Part shown: positions 1 through 8,480 of the stretch, piece by piece
How positions within the stretch are numbered: position 1 is the stretch's first letter
Layout of the letters: every line of letters begins with the position of its first letter
From: a virus
Length of the DNA stretch: 21,449 nucleotides
IMG/VR virus record: IMGVR_UViG_3300046314_000160
Coordinates: 1-21,449 of that record
Direction: 5' to 3' (one strand)
Made by a program: the position numbers and the translations under genes
Notes under the pieces: model-generated
What the model was told of the DNA's origin: nothing
The model's input: only the letters and a program-made list of their open reading frames with translations
The model's database searches: none

Positions 1-2310
1 CCGTCCTGCTGTGGCGCTATTAGCCGAGGTATTGGCGCGAAGCCCAATTGCCGCCCCGGCCTCGTCCAGTTGCTTTTCAAGTTTAGGCCACGCATCGCCC
101 AAAAGAAGCTGCATTTTTGACCGGGCAGCGGGTGAAGACATGTTACTCCAAGCCGTCGAAGCCGCGCGGGCGTCAACATTCTGATCGGACGCAACGGCCC
201 GAACATTGGCGAGGGTTTCGTCAATCTGCGACCTCAAGCCTTGGCGAATTGCCGTCATTTCCCCCGGCGTGGAGTTTTTCACCATATCGGCAACGGTTTC
301 GCGTGTGGTTTGGGGCCGCAAGACTGTTGCCCCAAATTCTACGCCTTTAGTCCGGCTGATAGTGTCGGCCCCCGCCGCAAGGGCGTCCTTATATTCGGGG
401 CTGATTTCAGTCAGCAGATCGCGGATTTCACGCGCCCGCTTGCCTGCCTCAACGCCGTATTCAGTCTGACCACCCATGAGGCCTTGCCCCGCATTTGTCC
501 GGTTAACCTCGTCAAGCGCACGCTTGATTTGGTCAACATCACGGATGCTTTGCATCGGCACGGTATCCACCGCTTGCGCAGGGGCAGTTGGCCCGCGCGC
601 CATGGCTCGATCTTCACGGGTGAGCGCTGCACGCCGCGCCTCATATTGTGGAAAAAGTTCGTCAAGTTCTGAAAATGTGGCGCTGTCAATCATATCTTCG
701 GACGCAAGCAAAGGCTGGCCCTTGGCCTCCGAAACGATAGCCCCAATCACCGCGTTGCGGTCGGCATAATTCCCGGTCCCGTCGCCAGTCATGGTGTCTG
801 GAAACTTGGAAATGTCGAGATTGTCCAGATCACCCATGCCGCCACGACGGAACAAACCCGGCGCGGTTCTTGGGTTGATCCCCAAGGCGTAAAGCTCTTG
901 CCCTGCCGACGATGAAGGGTCAACCCCGCCCAAAGCCTTGATCGTGTGTGATGTTGGCCGCTTAAAGCGAGAACCGCCAGAAACCCGGTCATATTCCGAA
1001 AAGAAGGCGTTGAGTTCCTGCCGTTCTGCATTATTGCCAGCCAATGCCCCCGGCTTGGAAGTCACCGTGTCCGCAAATTCATCGGCATATGCGGAATCAG
1101 GCACATAAGGCGCACGGGCCTTCATGCTCGCATTCTTCGCGGCAAGTGACATCACGTCTTTGGGCGTTGTCTGCAACAGCCCGCGCAATTCCATGCCAGC
1201 AGGAGACCGCCAATCAATATCCTTGCTAAACGCTTGATCGTAGAGCCAACCTCGATTTGCCGCCGTTTCCGAACGGATAGCCGATTGCGCCGAATTCAGG
1301 CCAACAGGAGCGCCCATTGTTTCATCAAGAATGCGCGCAATGTCACCATATGCCCCCTTGGCCCGGTCATTAATCCGCTGCGACGCGATTTGAGCGCCGG
1401 GAACGGGCGTTTGCATTGCCATATCAAGCGCACCCGTGGCGCTACGGCTTGCATCGCCAAGCATTGCGCCTTGCCCTGATTTGACTAGAGCCTCTCGCAT
1501 GGCGCGGGGGTCTTCACGCCCAATCAGATCAGCCAACACACGGCCAGTCTTTCCGCTTGTCCCGACAGCCCCCCCAATCTCAGCCCCCAAACGTGACCCG
1601 CGCGCGGAATCAGACACAGATCGAACGGCCTGCCGACCGAGTGCGCCAACAAGAGGCGTCGCGCCGCCAATAACGCCGCCCAGAGTGCCGCCTATGGCCG
1701 ATCCTACCGCGCGGTTATCAGCCCCGCCTTCGCCTTCCATCCAGCCCTGAGCCGCGCCGCCCGCTGTGCCTAAGCCCATGCCGCGCAACACTGAACCGCC
1801 AAGGCTAGACGCACCTTGCATTAGATTGACGCCCAGCTTCCCTGGCGCAAGGCCGCCAAGAACATCAGCGCCGATCTGGGCAGGCAAGCCCATGCTGGCC
1901 TCTTGCGCGCGCTCATTTGCAAGCGCCCCCTCATAATCCACCCCCGGCAAAACACTTTGGACGGCGGCACGATATTCATCGCCAAGAACGCCAAAGGTCG
2001 CGCTTTCCATCGCCCGATTACCGAAGTTTGCAATAGGCTGCAAAACTCTGGCAAAGTTTTCGCCCCATTGGTCGTTAAAGCTCTTGGTCGGCTGCGCTCC
2101 CATACCCTGCATTGCGGCGGCGTCAATTTGCGCCTGCCGATCTGCATTGGCTGTTACATTGGCCGCGCGCTGATCCGTCCCAATTACAGGGGCTTGATGT
2201 TGAATGGGGGCCTTCGATACCCGCGCAAGCAAACTGCGGGCGGTCTTAACATCCCCCGCCTCATATGCCTTGCGCGCCGCTGCTTTGAATTGCTCGTCGG
2301 TGATACCCAT
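1..2310 (-). CDS. large internal virion / ejection-type protein, 3' end beyond window
   Basis: The frame is open from an ATG at 2310 to the left edge, giving at least 770 residues with no stop. It lies 2 bp after the stop of the virion transglycosylase gene. The N-terminus (MGITDEQFKAAARKAYEAGD) looks like the short helical motif seen at the start of many phage internal proteins. Residues about 170-230 are rich in Gly, Ala and aliphatic residues with GxxxG spacing (around AIGGTLGGVIGG, residues 205-216), which resembles a membrane-inserting glycine zipper. The rest is largely helical and polar. No enzyme motif was recognised in the visible part. Its place as the last of two large genes after the nozzle and fibre genes fits an ejection protein that leaves the capsid with the DNA, as in T7 and P22-type podoviruses. 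That role is inference. The ribosome binding site is weak (GGGG about 8 bases upstream), so translation is probably coupled to the upstream gene. Confidence 0.8.
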   Translation of the reverse strand, partial: MGITDEQFKAAARKAYEAGDVKTARSLLARVSKAPIQHQAPVIGTDQRAANVTANADRQAQIDAAAMQGMGAQPTKSFNDQWGENFARVLQPIANFGNRAMESATFGVLGDEYRAAVQSVLPGVDYEGALANERAQEASMGLPAQIGADVLGGLAPGKLGVNLMQGASSLGGSVLRGMGLGTAGGAAQGWMEGEGGADNRAVGSAIGGTLGGVIGGATPLVGALGRQAVRSVSDSARGSRLGAEIGGAVGTSGKTGRVLADLIGREDPRAMREALVKSGQGAMLGDASRSATGALDMAMQTPVPGAQIASQRINDRAKGAYGDIARILDETMGAPVGLNSAQSAIRSETAANRGWLYDQAFSKDIDWRSPAGMELRGLLQTTPKDVMSLAAKNASMKARAPYVPDSAYADEFADTVTSKPGALAGNNAERQELNAFFSEYDRVSGGSRFKRPTSHTIKALGGVDPSSSAGQELYALGINPRTAPGLFRRGGMGDLDNLDISKFPDTMTGDGTGNYADRNAVIGAIVSEAKGQPLLASEDMIDSATFSELDELFPQYEARRAALTREDRAMARGPTAPAQAVDTVPMQSIRDVDQIKRALDEVNRTNAGQGLMGGQTEYGVEAGKRAREIRDLLTEISPEYKDALAAGADTISRTKGVEFGATVLRPQTTRETVADMVKNSTPGEMTAIRQGLRSQIDETLANVRAVASDQNVDARAASTAWSNMSSPAARSKMQLLLGDAWPKLEKQLDEAGAAIGLRANTSANSATAGR

Positions 2311-2312
2311 TA

Positions 2313-4256
2313 TTACAACCCCAACATAGCTTTTTCTTCAGGCGTTAGATCGTCAGGGATGCCCGCCCCAGTCGGTTGCGCTGGCTGGCCTGCTGTGCCT
2401 TGCGCCGATGAAAGCGGGTTAGCGCGGGATTGAAGCGCCTCAAACGCCTGCGGGCGCGTCAACTCGCCAGACCGAAGCCGCTGCACGATGGAAGCCCCTT
2501 CCGCGTCATACTGAGCAATCGCCCGCATAGTGTCCACGATGGTCTTGTTCCCCCCCGGCTGGTTGATAATGCGGGGAAGCGATTGCTTAAACAGCGCCAA
2601 GTCAGCGTCAGACATGGGGCCGGAACCGGGTTGCCGCTGCTCAGGAACGAGAGAGTTGATAATAGCCTGCGCGGATTGCACCGCATCGAGACCCTCGGTG
2701 TTTATGCCCCATTCGCCAGCGGCCTGTGCAAGCGCGCCTTGCATCCCGGTTGGGGACTGGGACAAAAGCCCTTCAAGCTGATCAATCCGCCCCAAATTGC
2801 GCTGCGCAGACAAGCCGGAATTGTAAACAGATGCAACGGTGTCAGCATCCCCCTTGGCGAAGGCTTCCTCAAACTTACCGCCGCCGCCGATGTCATTATT
2901 GACCGTAACGCCGCCACCGCCGATCAATTGCGGTGGCTTGCCGGACTCAATCGCATATGGCCGGGTGTCAGTTGCGGGGATGCCCCACTGTTGACGCTCT
3001 TGCGGATTGAGAGGCCGGGGTGCAACCGCCTCAGGCCCGCTTGCAATCATATTGCCTTGCGCGTCATAGCGTTGCTGCCCAGCGCCGAGGGTGAACCCAT
3101 CACCGCCCGCCTGCACCCGACTATCAAAGATAGGCTGATAGGTCGTCGGATCAAGCAACACGCCGCCAACCTCAATCGGCTTAGGCGCGCCGGGGTTCTG
3201 CATTTGATCAAGCTCAATCCGCGCCTTTTGCATCTGCATTTGCTGCATAGGATCGGCGGCTTGGGTTTGCTGATCAATCATCGAGCCGATCATTGCCCGC
3301 TGTTGATCATTCATCCACGGGCTTTGCATCGCGGCGTAAAGCTCTGTCATTGGTATTTGTGGCGGGGCGTATTCGCCGCCTTGGCCACCGCCTACCTTGC
3401 TAACCCATTTGTTCGCAAACTCGCCCGCCGTCATATTGTCCGTGCCGCCGTTCAATCGCACGGCCTCAGAGCCGACAATAGCAGACGCCAGCGCGTTAGG
3501 GTTGGACAGCAGCTTAGACGCGCCGCCCGCACCCTGCTGATGGGCAAGATACAACTCGCCCGCCGTAGGCTCACGCCCCAAGACCTTGCGCAGTGAAGCC
3601 GCGTTATCCGCAGCCAGCCGCGCCGCGCCATTTGCTGCCTGCGTCGGGTCAAACCGATCAGTGACACCGTATTGCTTGGCCGTGCTGTCAATAAACTGAA
3701 ACATCCCCCCCGCGCTGGAATTGGGGTTCTGCGCGTTTGGATCGCCGCCGCTTTCGATTTGCGCGACGTTGGCAAGATAGCCCGCTGGCAATCCATATTG
3801 TTGCTCAAGACCACCGAAGTCCAGCCCGCCAGACTTTTGCGGGGGCATAGACATGCCGCCTTGCATGCCGCCAGCATCCGCAGCAGGAAGCCCAAATGAG
3901 CCGCCACCTTGCGCGCCGATCATGCCGCTATCCGCCGCTGGCATTGGCTGGCTTGTCTCTGGCGGGATGCCGAGAACCGACATGGGCCCCGCGCCGCCAC
4001 CTTGAGCAGCGCCTTGACGGCCCATCAAGCGGCTGAAAATATCATTCGCACCCGCCGCACCTTCGCCTTCGACCTTATCCAACTTGCGGTTTTGAATGCC
4101 AGTCATGACGCCATGCGCCAACTGCCCAAGACCCTCGCCTACATATTTGGCCGACCCATACCGGGGCATAAGCGCCGCAATCATTGCCCGCTTTTTGGCG
4201 ACCTGATCCGGGGTTGCTTTTTGATCAATCGAAAACATACCCTGCGCGAAAGTCAT
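2313..4256 (-). CDS. internal virion protein with lytic transglycosylase (SLT) domain
   Basis: A 647-residue protein. Residues about 145-260 form a soluble-lytic-transglycosylase-like domain. The motif QIESGGDP places the catalytic Glu at about residue 168, followed by SSAGGMFQFIDSTAKQYGV, which matches the GLxQ/MxxxxA pattern after the catalytic Glu in SLT enzymes. The domain would cut the glycan strands of peptidoglycan so the DNA-ejection channel can cross the cell wall. It is flanked by low-complexity stretches rich in Gly, Met, Gln and Ala (about 80-145 and 320-350). A C-terminal region of about 450-647 is helical and ends in DDLTPEEKAMLGL. The ATG at 4256 overlaps the upstream stop by 4 bp and has an AAGGG site 7 bases upstream. 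The lysozyme sits inside a large virion protein rather than beside a holin, so a role in entry is more likely than a role in host lysis. Confidence 0.87.
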   Translation of the reverse strand: MTFAQGMFSIDQKATPDQVAKKRAMIAALMPRYGSAKYVGEGLGQLAHGVMTGIQNRKLDKVEGEGAAGANDIFSRLMGRQGAAQGGGAGPMSVLGIPPETSQPMPAADSGMIGAQGGGSFGLPAADAGGMQGGMSMPPQKSGGLDFGGLEQQYGLPAGYLANVAQIESGGDPNAQNPNSSAGGMFQFIDSTAKQYGVTDRFDPTQAANGAARLAADNAASLRKVLGREPTAGELYLAHQQGAGGASKLLSNPNALASAIVGSEAVRLNGGTDNMTAGEFANKWVSKVGGGQGGEYAPPQIPMTELYAAMQSPWMNDQQRAMIGSMIDQQTQAADPMQQMQMQKARIELDQMQNPGAPKPIEVGGVLLDPTTYQPIFDSRVQAGGDGFTLGAGQQRYDAQGNMIASGPEAVAPRPLNPQERQQWGIPATDTRPYAIESGKPPQLIGGGGVTVNNDIGGGGKFEEAFAKGDADTVASVYNSGLSAQRNLGRIDQLEGLLSQSPTGMQGALAQAAGEWGINTEGLDAVQSAQAIINSLVPEQRQPGSGPMSDADLALFKQSLPRIINQPGGNKTIVDTMRAIAQYDAEGASIVQRLRSGELTRPQAFEALQSRANPLSSAQGTAGQPAQPTGAGIPDDLTPEEKAMLGL

Positions 4257-5236
4257 TGCAGCGCCCTTCCATAATCAACGCGAAGGAAACCGTCGCTGCC
4301 CTTGCGAACAGCCCCCGGCTTTTTCTTCTGAACCTCTTGAGCCATAAGCCCGACTTCGGTTTTCGGTGAACCTTTGTATTTGAAACTGTAAAGCCCCATG
4401 CCGTCCTTGGTTTCGCCGATCTTCTTCTTATCCGTCTTGGCGTTTTCATCGGATAGCGAGAAGAGCCCGCCGATACCGCCAAGCATAGAACCCAAGGATG
4501 CTTGTTTCTGCTGCCAAGCCGCTTGCCGCGCCGCATCGCTATTCGCAATGATCGCGCCGTTATCAGTGCCCGCAATCCCGCCAATGCCCGCCGATGTCTG
4601 GAAGTTCGGCTGCGAAACCTGCCCACCACCCAACAGCGCGGAAATCTGGTTGATCCGTTGGTTATCCTCGGTCAGCAATTCGTTCGCGGCCTGCCCGCGC
4701 CCGGTCAGCAAAAGCTGATTGTAGGCGTCATTCTGCTGCTGGCCTTGGTTGTTCATTTCGCGGTCGTAAGCCTGCGACCCGGCCTTAATGCCTTGGTTTG
4801 AAAGCCGCGTCCGCAAATCCTCATCGCGCTGCGCAAACATCGGGTCAAGCCGCTTGCGGCCCAAATCCATCAGGCGGCTTTCGATTGCCTCATTGCCAAG
4901 CGAGAAGTTGCCCGTCAACTGTTTGCCGAGGGTGCCGGAAAGGTTATTCCCCAGCGTTGCCAAGTTCAGGCTTGCCGCGTCCTGCTGCGTCTTAATACCC
5001 TGCTGCGCGGCGGAAAGCGTGGTGTTGACCGAGAAGCGAGGGACTTGGTACGTCATGCCCGTGTAGGGGTCTGTCACCGACTGCGTGCCACTTTGCGTGA
5101 ACGTGCGCGACCCATCCGGCCCCGTTTCGTCCATGTTTTGCAGCCATGCGTTGGTGATGCCAGTAGTGACATTCCCGCCCGTCGTTGCAGCGCTGGTCTC
5201 TTTAGGCGGGGTGGGTGCTGGGGCAGAAACGCACAT
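4253..5236 (-). CDS. tail fibre-like protein with C-terminal S74 (intramolecular chaperone) domain
   Basis: A 327-residue protein. The N-terminal two thirds are polar and Gln/Asn-rich with predicted helices (residues 75-205) and no long fibre stalk. The last 65 residues match a short Peptidase_S74/endosialidase chaperone domain: LFSLSDENAKTDKKKIG, then a YSFKYK strand, then VGLMAQEVQ and a final VDYGRAL. Ser262 and Lys267 have the i, i+5 spacing of the catalytic Ser-Lys dyad, so self-cleavage before Ser262 is plausible. In known proteins this domain helps trimeric fibres fold and is then released. The gene starts at an ATG 4 bases after the GNAT stop, with AAGGA 8 bases upstream, and its end overlaps the transglycosylase gene by 4 bp. 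Given its size and place, it may be a short tail appendage or a tail-tip/internal protein rather than a host-range fibre. Confidence 0.8.
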   Translation of the reverse strand: MCVSAPAPTPPKETSAATTGGNVTTGITNAWLQNMDETGPDGSRTFTQSGTQSVTDPYTGMTYQVPRFSVNTTLSAAQQGIKTQQDAASLNLATLGNNLSGTLGKQLTGNFSLGNEAIESRLMDLGRKRLDPMFAQRDEDLRTRLSNQGIKAGSQAYDREMNNQGQQQNDAYNQLLLTGRGQAANELLTEDNQRINQISALLGGGQVSQPNFQTSAGIGGIAGTDNGAIIANSDAARQAAWQQKQASLGSMLGGIGGLFSLSDENAKTDKKKIGETKDGMGLYSFKYKGSPKTEVGLMAQEVQKKKPGAVRKGSDGFLRVDYGRALQ

Positions 5237-5240
5237 ATCG

Positions 5241-5708
5241 CTAATCCTTGAAGGTGTAAGACATTAGGCTCGCCACATCAGTAAAGCCCATCCGCCGCCA
5301 TATTTTCGCCACACGAAGATCTGTAACTGGTGAAATTTGCACACGCTTAACACCGCGCGACTGAAGGTCCACAAGTATAAATTGCACGAGCTTTTTGCCG
5401 ATCCCGTTCCGATGTTCTGGAAGGATATAGATCGTATCTTCAGACGCAATTTTCTCACTGGTGTGCATGTCCGCTGTCACATAGACGTTGCTATGCCCTA
5501 CAGCCTTACCTTTAAACCTAACCACGTAATTTATCAACCATTTGCCGTCAAATGCTTCAAAATACAGGTCAAGACGTGGGTTATATCCGCCAATTTGCAC
5601 GCCGGAGGCCATCAGCCGAGCTTGCATTTCGGAGAAATGGGCCCGATAGTTTGGCTCCAATTCTGAATAGTTGTCATGGCCGTTTTCGATGCTGATTTGA
5701 TAGGTCAT
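5241..5708 (-). CDS. GNAT family N-acetyltransferase
   Basis: A 155-residue protein with the GNAT fold. Motif A is visible at residues 93-111 (IYILPEHRNGIGKKLVQFI), including the acetyl-CoA pyrophosphate loop R100-N-G-I-G-K105. A motif B-like C-terminal region follows (VAKIWRRMGFTDVASL, about 133-148). It would transfer an acetyl group from acetyl-CoA to an amine, but the substrate cannot be read from the sequence. The ATG overlaps the stop of the nozzle-like gene by 4 bp, and the next gene follows after 4 bases, so it is embedded in the tail operon and expressed with virion genes. Phage GNATs in such positions may modify a virion protein or a host protein, but both are inference. Its codons are less GC-rich and its Tyr/Asn/Lys content is higher than in its neighbours, which hints at a separate origin. 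Confidence 0.85.
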   Translation of the reverse strand: MTYQISIENGHDNYSELEPNYRAHFSEMQARLMASGVQIGGYNPRLDLYFEAFDGKWLINYVVRFKGKAVGHSNVYVTADMHTSEKIASEDTIYILPEHRNGIGKKLVQFILVDLQSRGVKRVQISPVTDLRVAKIWRRMGFTDVASLMSYTFKD

Positions 5709-7294
5709 GTCACCATCGCCCCAACATGGAAAGTTGCGTCAATACCAACAAGCTCAATCTTTGGCTTGGATATGCTGCCAAATGTAAGCTGAACCTCCGG
5801 GGCAATTGCATAGCCCGTGCGACCGATTGCTGACCAAAGCGCGCGCGTCTGCGCAATGCTAGACCCGCCCCAAGTCGCATCGCCCCAAATGGAAACACCC
5901 CAAACGGCTGCGCTTGATTCCTCAGTTGCGGCATTAGGTGGCGAGCTTATCGCAAGATCGTGGTTGACCTTGGCAGATATGAAAGGCGCAGCGGGGGTCG
6001 AAAGCTGAAACGTGACCCGCATTTGCGCAATCGTCTTTTCAATTCCCGGCGTCGCCATGGGGTCGTGCTGACCCAAATAAACGCAGGTGTATGGAATAGT
6101 GTCATCGCTACCGCCGCTTTCGAAGCGATAGATCGACCCATCCTTGCCGCCAAACATCACCGACCCGTCAAAGTAAGTCAGGCATTGAACGCTTATTCCT
6201 GTGAACCTAGACCATGCCCCCGTTTGCAGGTTGCACACAAGGCAGGACCTCTCATTGTCCCCCGGCTGCGAAACAATGATGATATTTTCAGACGGCCATT
6301 TCTCAATTTCCCAAGCCCCGGCCCCAAGCTCAAACGCCTTTTTTTGCCATAGCGGGGTAATATTCTTCGTCACTGCGCCCAATTCAAGCGCAGCGGGGTC
6401 GCGTGAAATCGCCTGCGAGATCGGCACAAGGCCAACCTGCGTTGCAATCAACAGATCACCGCCTGCCTGCATCTTGCCCTTAGAGCCAAGCGGCGGCGTG
6501 ATGCTGTAAACGCCTGCCTTATGCCAGTCCGCAGCGCTACCGGGGTTCGTGCCCTCATAAACGGCGACCTCGCCTTGATCGCTGACAAACACGCACTTAT
6601 CGTCAAGGCCGTCGCCTGCATCCATCGACCATGTAGCCCCGAATAGAAGCGACCCGCCGCGCTTGAAAATGCCAGCCAGTGAAAAACTACTCGCCAGCCC
6701 CCCAATGCTATCAACTGGCAAATACCACGCCGTCATTGTGTTTTTTTCAACGAAAAACAGCCGATTAGCGAAAGACCACACATTGGAAAACAGCGAAGTC
6801 GATACGCCAGTGATAGCTGGCACTGATAGCCCGTCAATCTGCGTCCACGTCACCCCATCGAATAGCTGCGCTTTGTCAGTGCCGTTCACCGCATATAGGT
6901 AATCGCCGCCTGCCGTGCCGAATTGCTCGTGAGAATACACGCCGCTTGTCTGGCCTGAAATGGTCACCGCAGGCGGAACAATCCCAGAAACAGAGATGTT
7001 GCTGATTGTCGTGTCGGTTGCCGCAAAGGCAATCTCCACACCGCCCGATCGGTAGACGAACATCGCCCGAACTTCACCGCCAAGAGGGACATGCAGCGCC
7101 GTGCCGCCCCGCGCCTTGATGCCCTTAGTCGTGCAAATCCAGTTGTCCAAAATCAGCGCGCCGCCGGGGGTGGGCAGCGCAATGTTTTCATTCAACACAA
7201 GCCCGCGCATAGGCGACGGAAACGAAAACGCCTGTGCTGGCTGCATTGGCGGCTGCCCCTTTGGCGGGGCTTTGCGCTTGGGAAGGACTTGCAT
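5705..7294 (-). CDS. tail nozzle-like / tail tube hub protein (beta-propeller type)
   Basis: A 529-residue, beta-rich protein. It begins with a Pro-rich N-terminus (KRKAPPKGQPPMQPAQAFSF) followed by PMRGLVLNENIA and LDNWICTTKGIKARGGTALH, the usual opening of phage nozzle or P22 gp10-like tail proteins. Repeating blade-like segments with aromatic and Gly turns follow (LFFVEKNTMTAWYLPVDSIG, CVFVSDQGEVAVYEGTNPG, VMFGGKDGSIYRFESGG). This pattern fits a beta-propeller ring that extends the short tail below the adaptor. The gene overlaps the upstream adaptor by 1 bp (TAATG) and has a TAGGAG site 9 bases before the ATG. Its place after two neck genes and before the fibre and internal virion genes supports the assignment. 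The exact role (nozzle or hub) is inferred from family resemblance and order. Confidence 0.75.
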   Translation of the reverse strand: MQVLPKRKAPPKGQPPMQPAQAFSFPSPMRGLVLNENIALPTPGGALILDNWICTTKGIKARGGTALHVPLGGEVRAMFVYRSGGVEIAFAATDTTISNISVSGIVPPAVTISGQTSGVYSHEQFGTAGGDYLYAVNGTDKAQLFDGVTWTQIDGLSVPAITGVSTSLFSNVWSFANRLFFVEKNTMTAWYLPVDSIGGLASSFSLAGIFKRGGSLLFGATWSMDAGDGLDDKCVFVSDQGEVAVYEGTNPGSAADWHKAGVYSITPPLGSKGKMQAGGDLLIATQVGLVPISQAISRDPAALELGAVTKNITPLWQKKAFELGAGAWEIEKWPSENIIIVSQPGDNERSCLVCNLQTGAWSRFTGISVQCLTYFDGSVMFGGKDGSIYRFESGGSDDTIPYTCVYLGQHDPMATPGIEKTIAQMRVTFQLSTPAAPFISAKVNHDLAISSPPNAATEESSAAVWGVSIWGDATWGGSSIAQTRALWSAIGRTGYAIAPEVQLTFGSISKPKIELVGIDATFHVGAMVT

Positions 7295-7896
7295 TAAATG
7301 CGGCTCCTATCGTCAAAGCGCGCAACGGCGGTTAGCGCCGCCTCATACTCTGCCTCATAATCCTCATAAGGCATGCCCTTTTGACGCCGCCAATGCACGA
7401 TCAGGCCCTTTACCATAAGCTCCTCATCGACCAGCGCAACGTCGGTATCCGATGCCCACTTGTTGGACCCATTGCCGCACCAATTGCGCGACTGATAGCG
7501 CACGGTCGCGCTTGCCGACAACGCCATGAACGGCCAAAGCGTAATGCTTCGGGCCTCCAGCAGGAAATAGCGGGGCACACCCACAACGGGGGGCAGCGAC
7601 GCCCATTCAGCGTTTGTGAGCGGCCTAACAGTCGCGCCCGCACTTTGCACCCCAATGCCGGGGATAATGCGTGAAAAGTCAGGGGGCAGGGTGTAAGCTT
7701 GCGTTACCCCATCCCCCGCAAGCGTCGTTGATTTGCGTAAAACGCCAAAATCCACGCGCCGTGCAATTTCATCGCCAACCGCGTTTGACATGACGACCGC
7801 CTCGGCCCATTCCCGTTTCGGCGAGGTCATGACCAAATCAGGCGATTCAAGGCCCACGCTTTTCGCCAATTCTTGACAGATTGTTAGGAAACTCAT
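7294..7896 (-). CDS. head-tail connector / neck protein, second adaptor
   Basis: A 200-residue protein. The N-terminus (MSFLTICQELAKSVGLESPD) is a helix typical of phage neck proteins. A beta-rich middle follows (TLPPDFSRIIPGIGVQSAG, then VPRYFLLEARSITLWPFMA and ATVRYQSRNWC), then a C-terminal helix (VDEELMVKGLIVHWRRQKG) and an EYEAALTAVA tail. This arrangement resembles tail-adaptor proteins of short-tailed phages in which a four-helix core is joined to a beta insertion. The ATG at 7896 overlaps the first adaptor's stop by 4 bp and has GGGGTG upstream. It lies between the first adaptor and the nozzle-like gene, which fits the stacking order portal, adaptor, nozzle. No catalytic motif is visible. 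The connector role is inferred from order and fold-like pattern. Confidence 0.68.
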   Translation of the reverse strand: MSFLTICQELAKSVGLESPDLVMTSPKREWAEAVVMSNAVGDEIARRVDFGVLRKSTTLAGDGVTQAYTLPPDFSRIIPGIGVQSAGATVRPLTNAEWASLPPVVGVPRYFLLEARSITLWPFMALSASATVRYQSRNWCGNGSNKWASDTDVALVDEELMVKGLIVHWRRQKGMPYEDYEAEYEAALTAVARFDDRSRI

Positions 7897-8480
7897 GGCG
7901 TCACCCCATAAACCCGGACCCGCGCGCGCGAATAGCGGGCGGTCATATCATCTGCCTTAGCCTCGGCAATCGCCCCATCCAGCAACGCCTTGGTGGCGCT
8001 CGCCAGATCGGCATTTTGCGTCTGCTTTGCAGCTTCAAACCCGACAGCGTATAGGTAAACCTCTGGATATTTGGACAACAGCCAATTTGTCGCCGTGATC
8101 GAAGTACCCAGTGGCGGGATCATCGCGTAGAAATCAAGTGTCAAATCGCCAGCAAAGGCCAGCGTCACGAGCTCATCGCCTTGGATGGAGTAATACCGCC
8201 CAGACCGATCTTGCGCGGCTTGCTGGACGTATTCCGCCCCGGTGGCGTCATAAAGCCCGATCACCTCCGCCAGATTGGTGGGGATTGGCGCGCGACCGTC
8301 AACAAATGTCACAGTAGCACTGGTGATTTGCGCCCGCATCCGCAGGGTTCGATTTAAGCGGCTTTCCGCAATCGCCAGCAATCGCGGGAATACGTCCGCT
8401 ATGCCGGGGTCTTTGACATGCTCAATGACCGCCGTGCGCAGGTCAATGAAGTCGGCAAACGCATCCGTTGCATAGGCCAT
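7893..8480 (-). CDS. head-tail adaptor protein (SU10 adaptor / gp11-like)
   Basis: A 195-residue protein that begins MAYATDAFADFIDLRTAVIE. It contains the adaptor hallmark IAESRLNRTLRMRAQITSAT (about 46-65), in which a helix bearing ExRLNRxLR leads into a beta strand, followed by IPTNLAEVIGLYD. A C-terminal helical bundle (LLSKYPEVYLYAVGFEAAKQ, then DGAIAEAKADDMTARYS) completes the fold. Such proteins form a 12-fold ring under the portal and receive the tail. The ATG shares one base with the upstream stop and has GAGGGG 8 bases upstream. Its downstream end overlaps the second neck gene by 4 bp. The family assignment (SU10-type adaptor) rests on motif resemblance from memory. Confidence 0.75.
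   Translation of the reverse strand: MAYATDAFADFIDLRTAVIEHVKDPGIADVFPRLLAIAESRLNRTLRMRAQITSATVTFVDGRAPIPTNLAEVIGLYDATGAEYVQQAAQDRSGRYYSIQGDELVTLAFAGDLTLDFYAMIPPLGTSITATNWLLSKYPEVYLYAVGFEAAKQTQNADLASATKALLDGAIAEAKADDMTARYSRARVRVYGVTP

Noticed and set aside
2914-2936. 7-bp inverted repeat CCACCGC/GCGGTGG
   Set aside because: It lies inside the transglycosylase coding frame where it encodes Pro/Gly-rich residues, with no U-run, so there is no reason to call it a terminator.
2430-3596. 388-codon open frame on the + strand
   Set aside because: It is antisense to the transglycosylase gene, whose protein has a clear catalytic motif. The + product has no domain-like pattern, is Arg/Leu/His-rich, and no gene elsewhere is on the + strand. 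It is a by-product of GC-rich codons.
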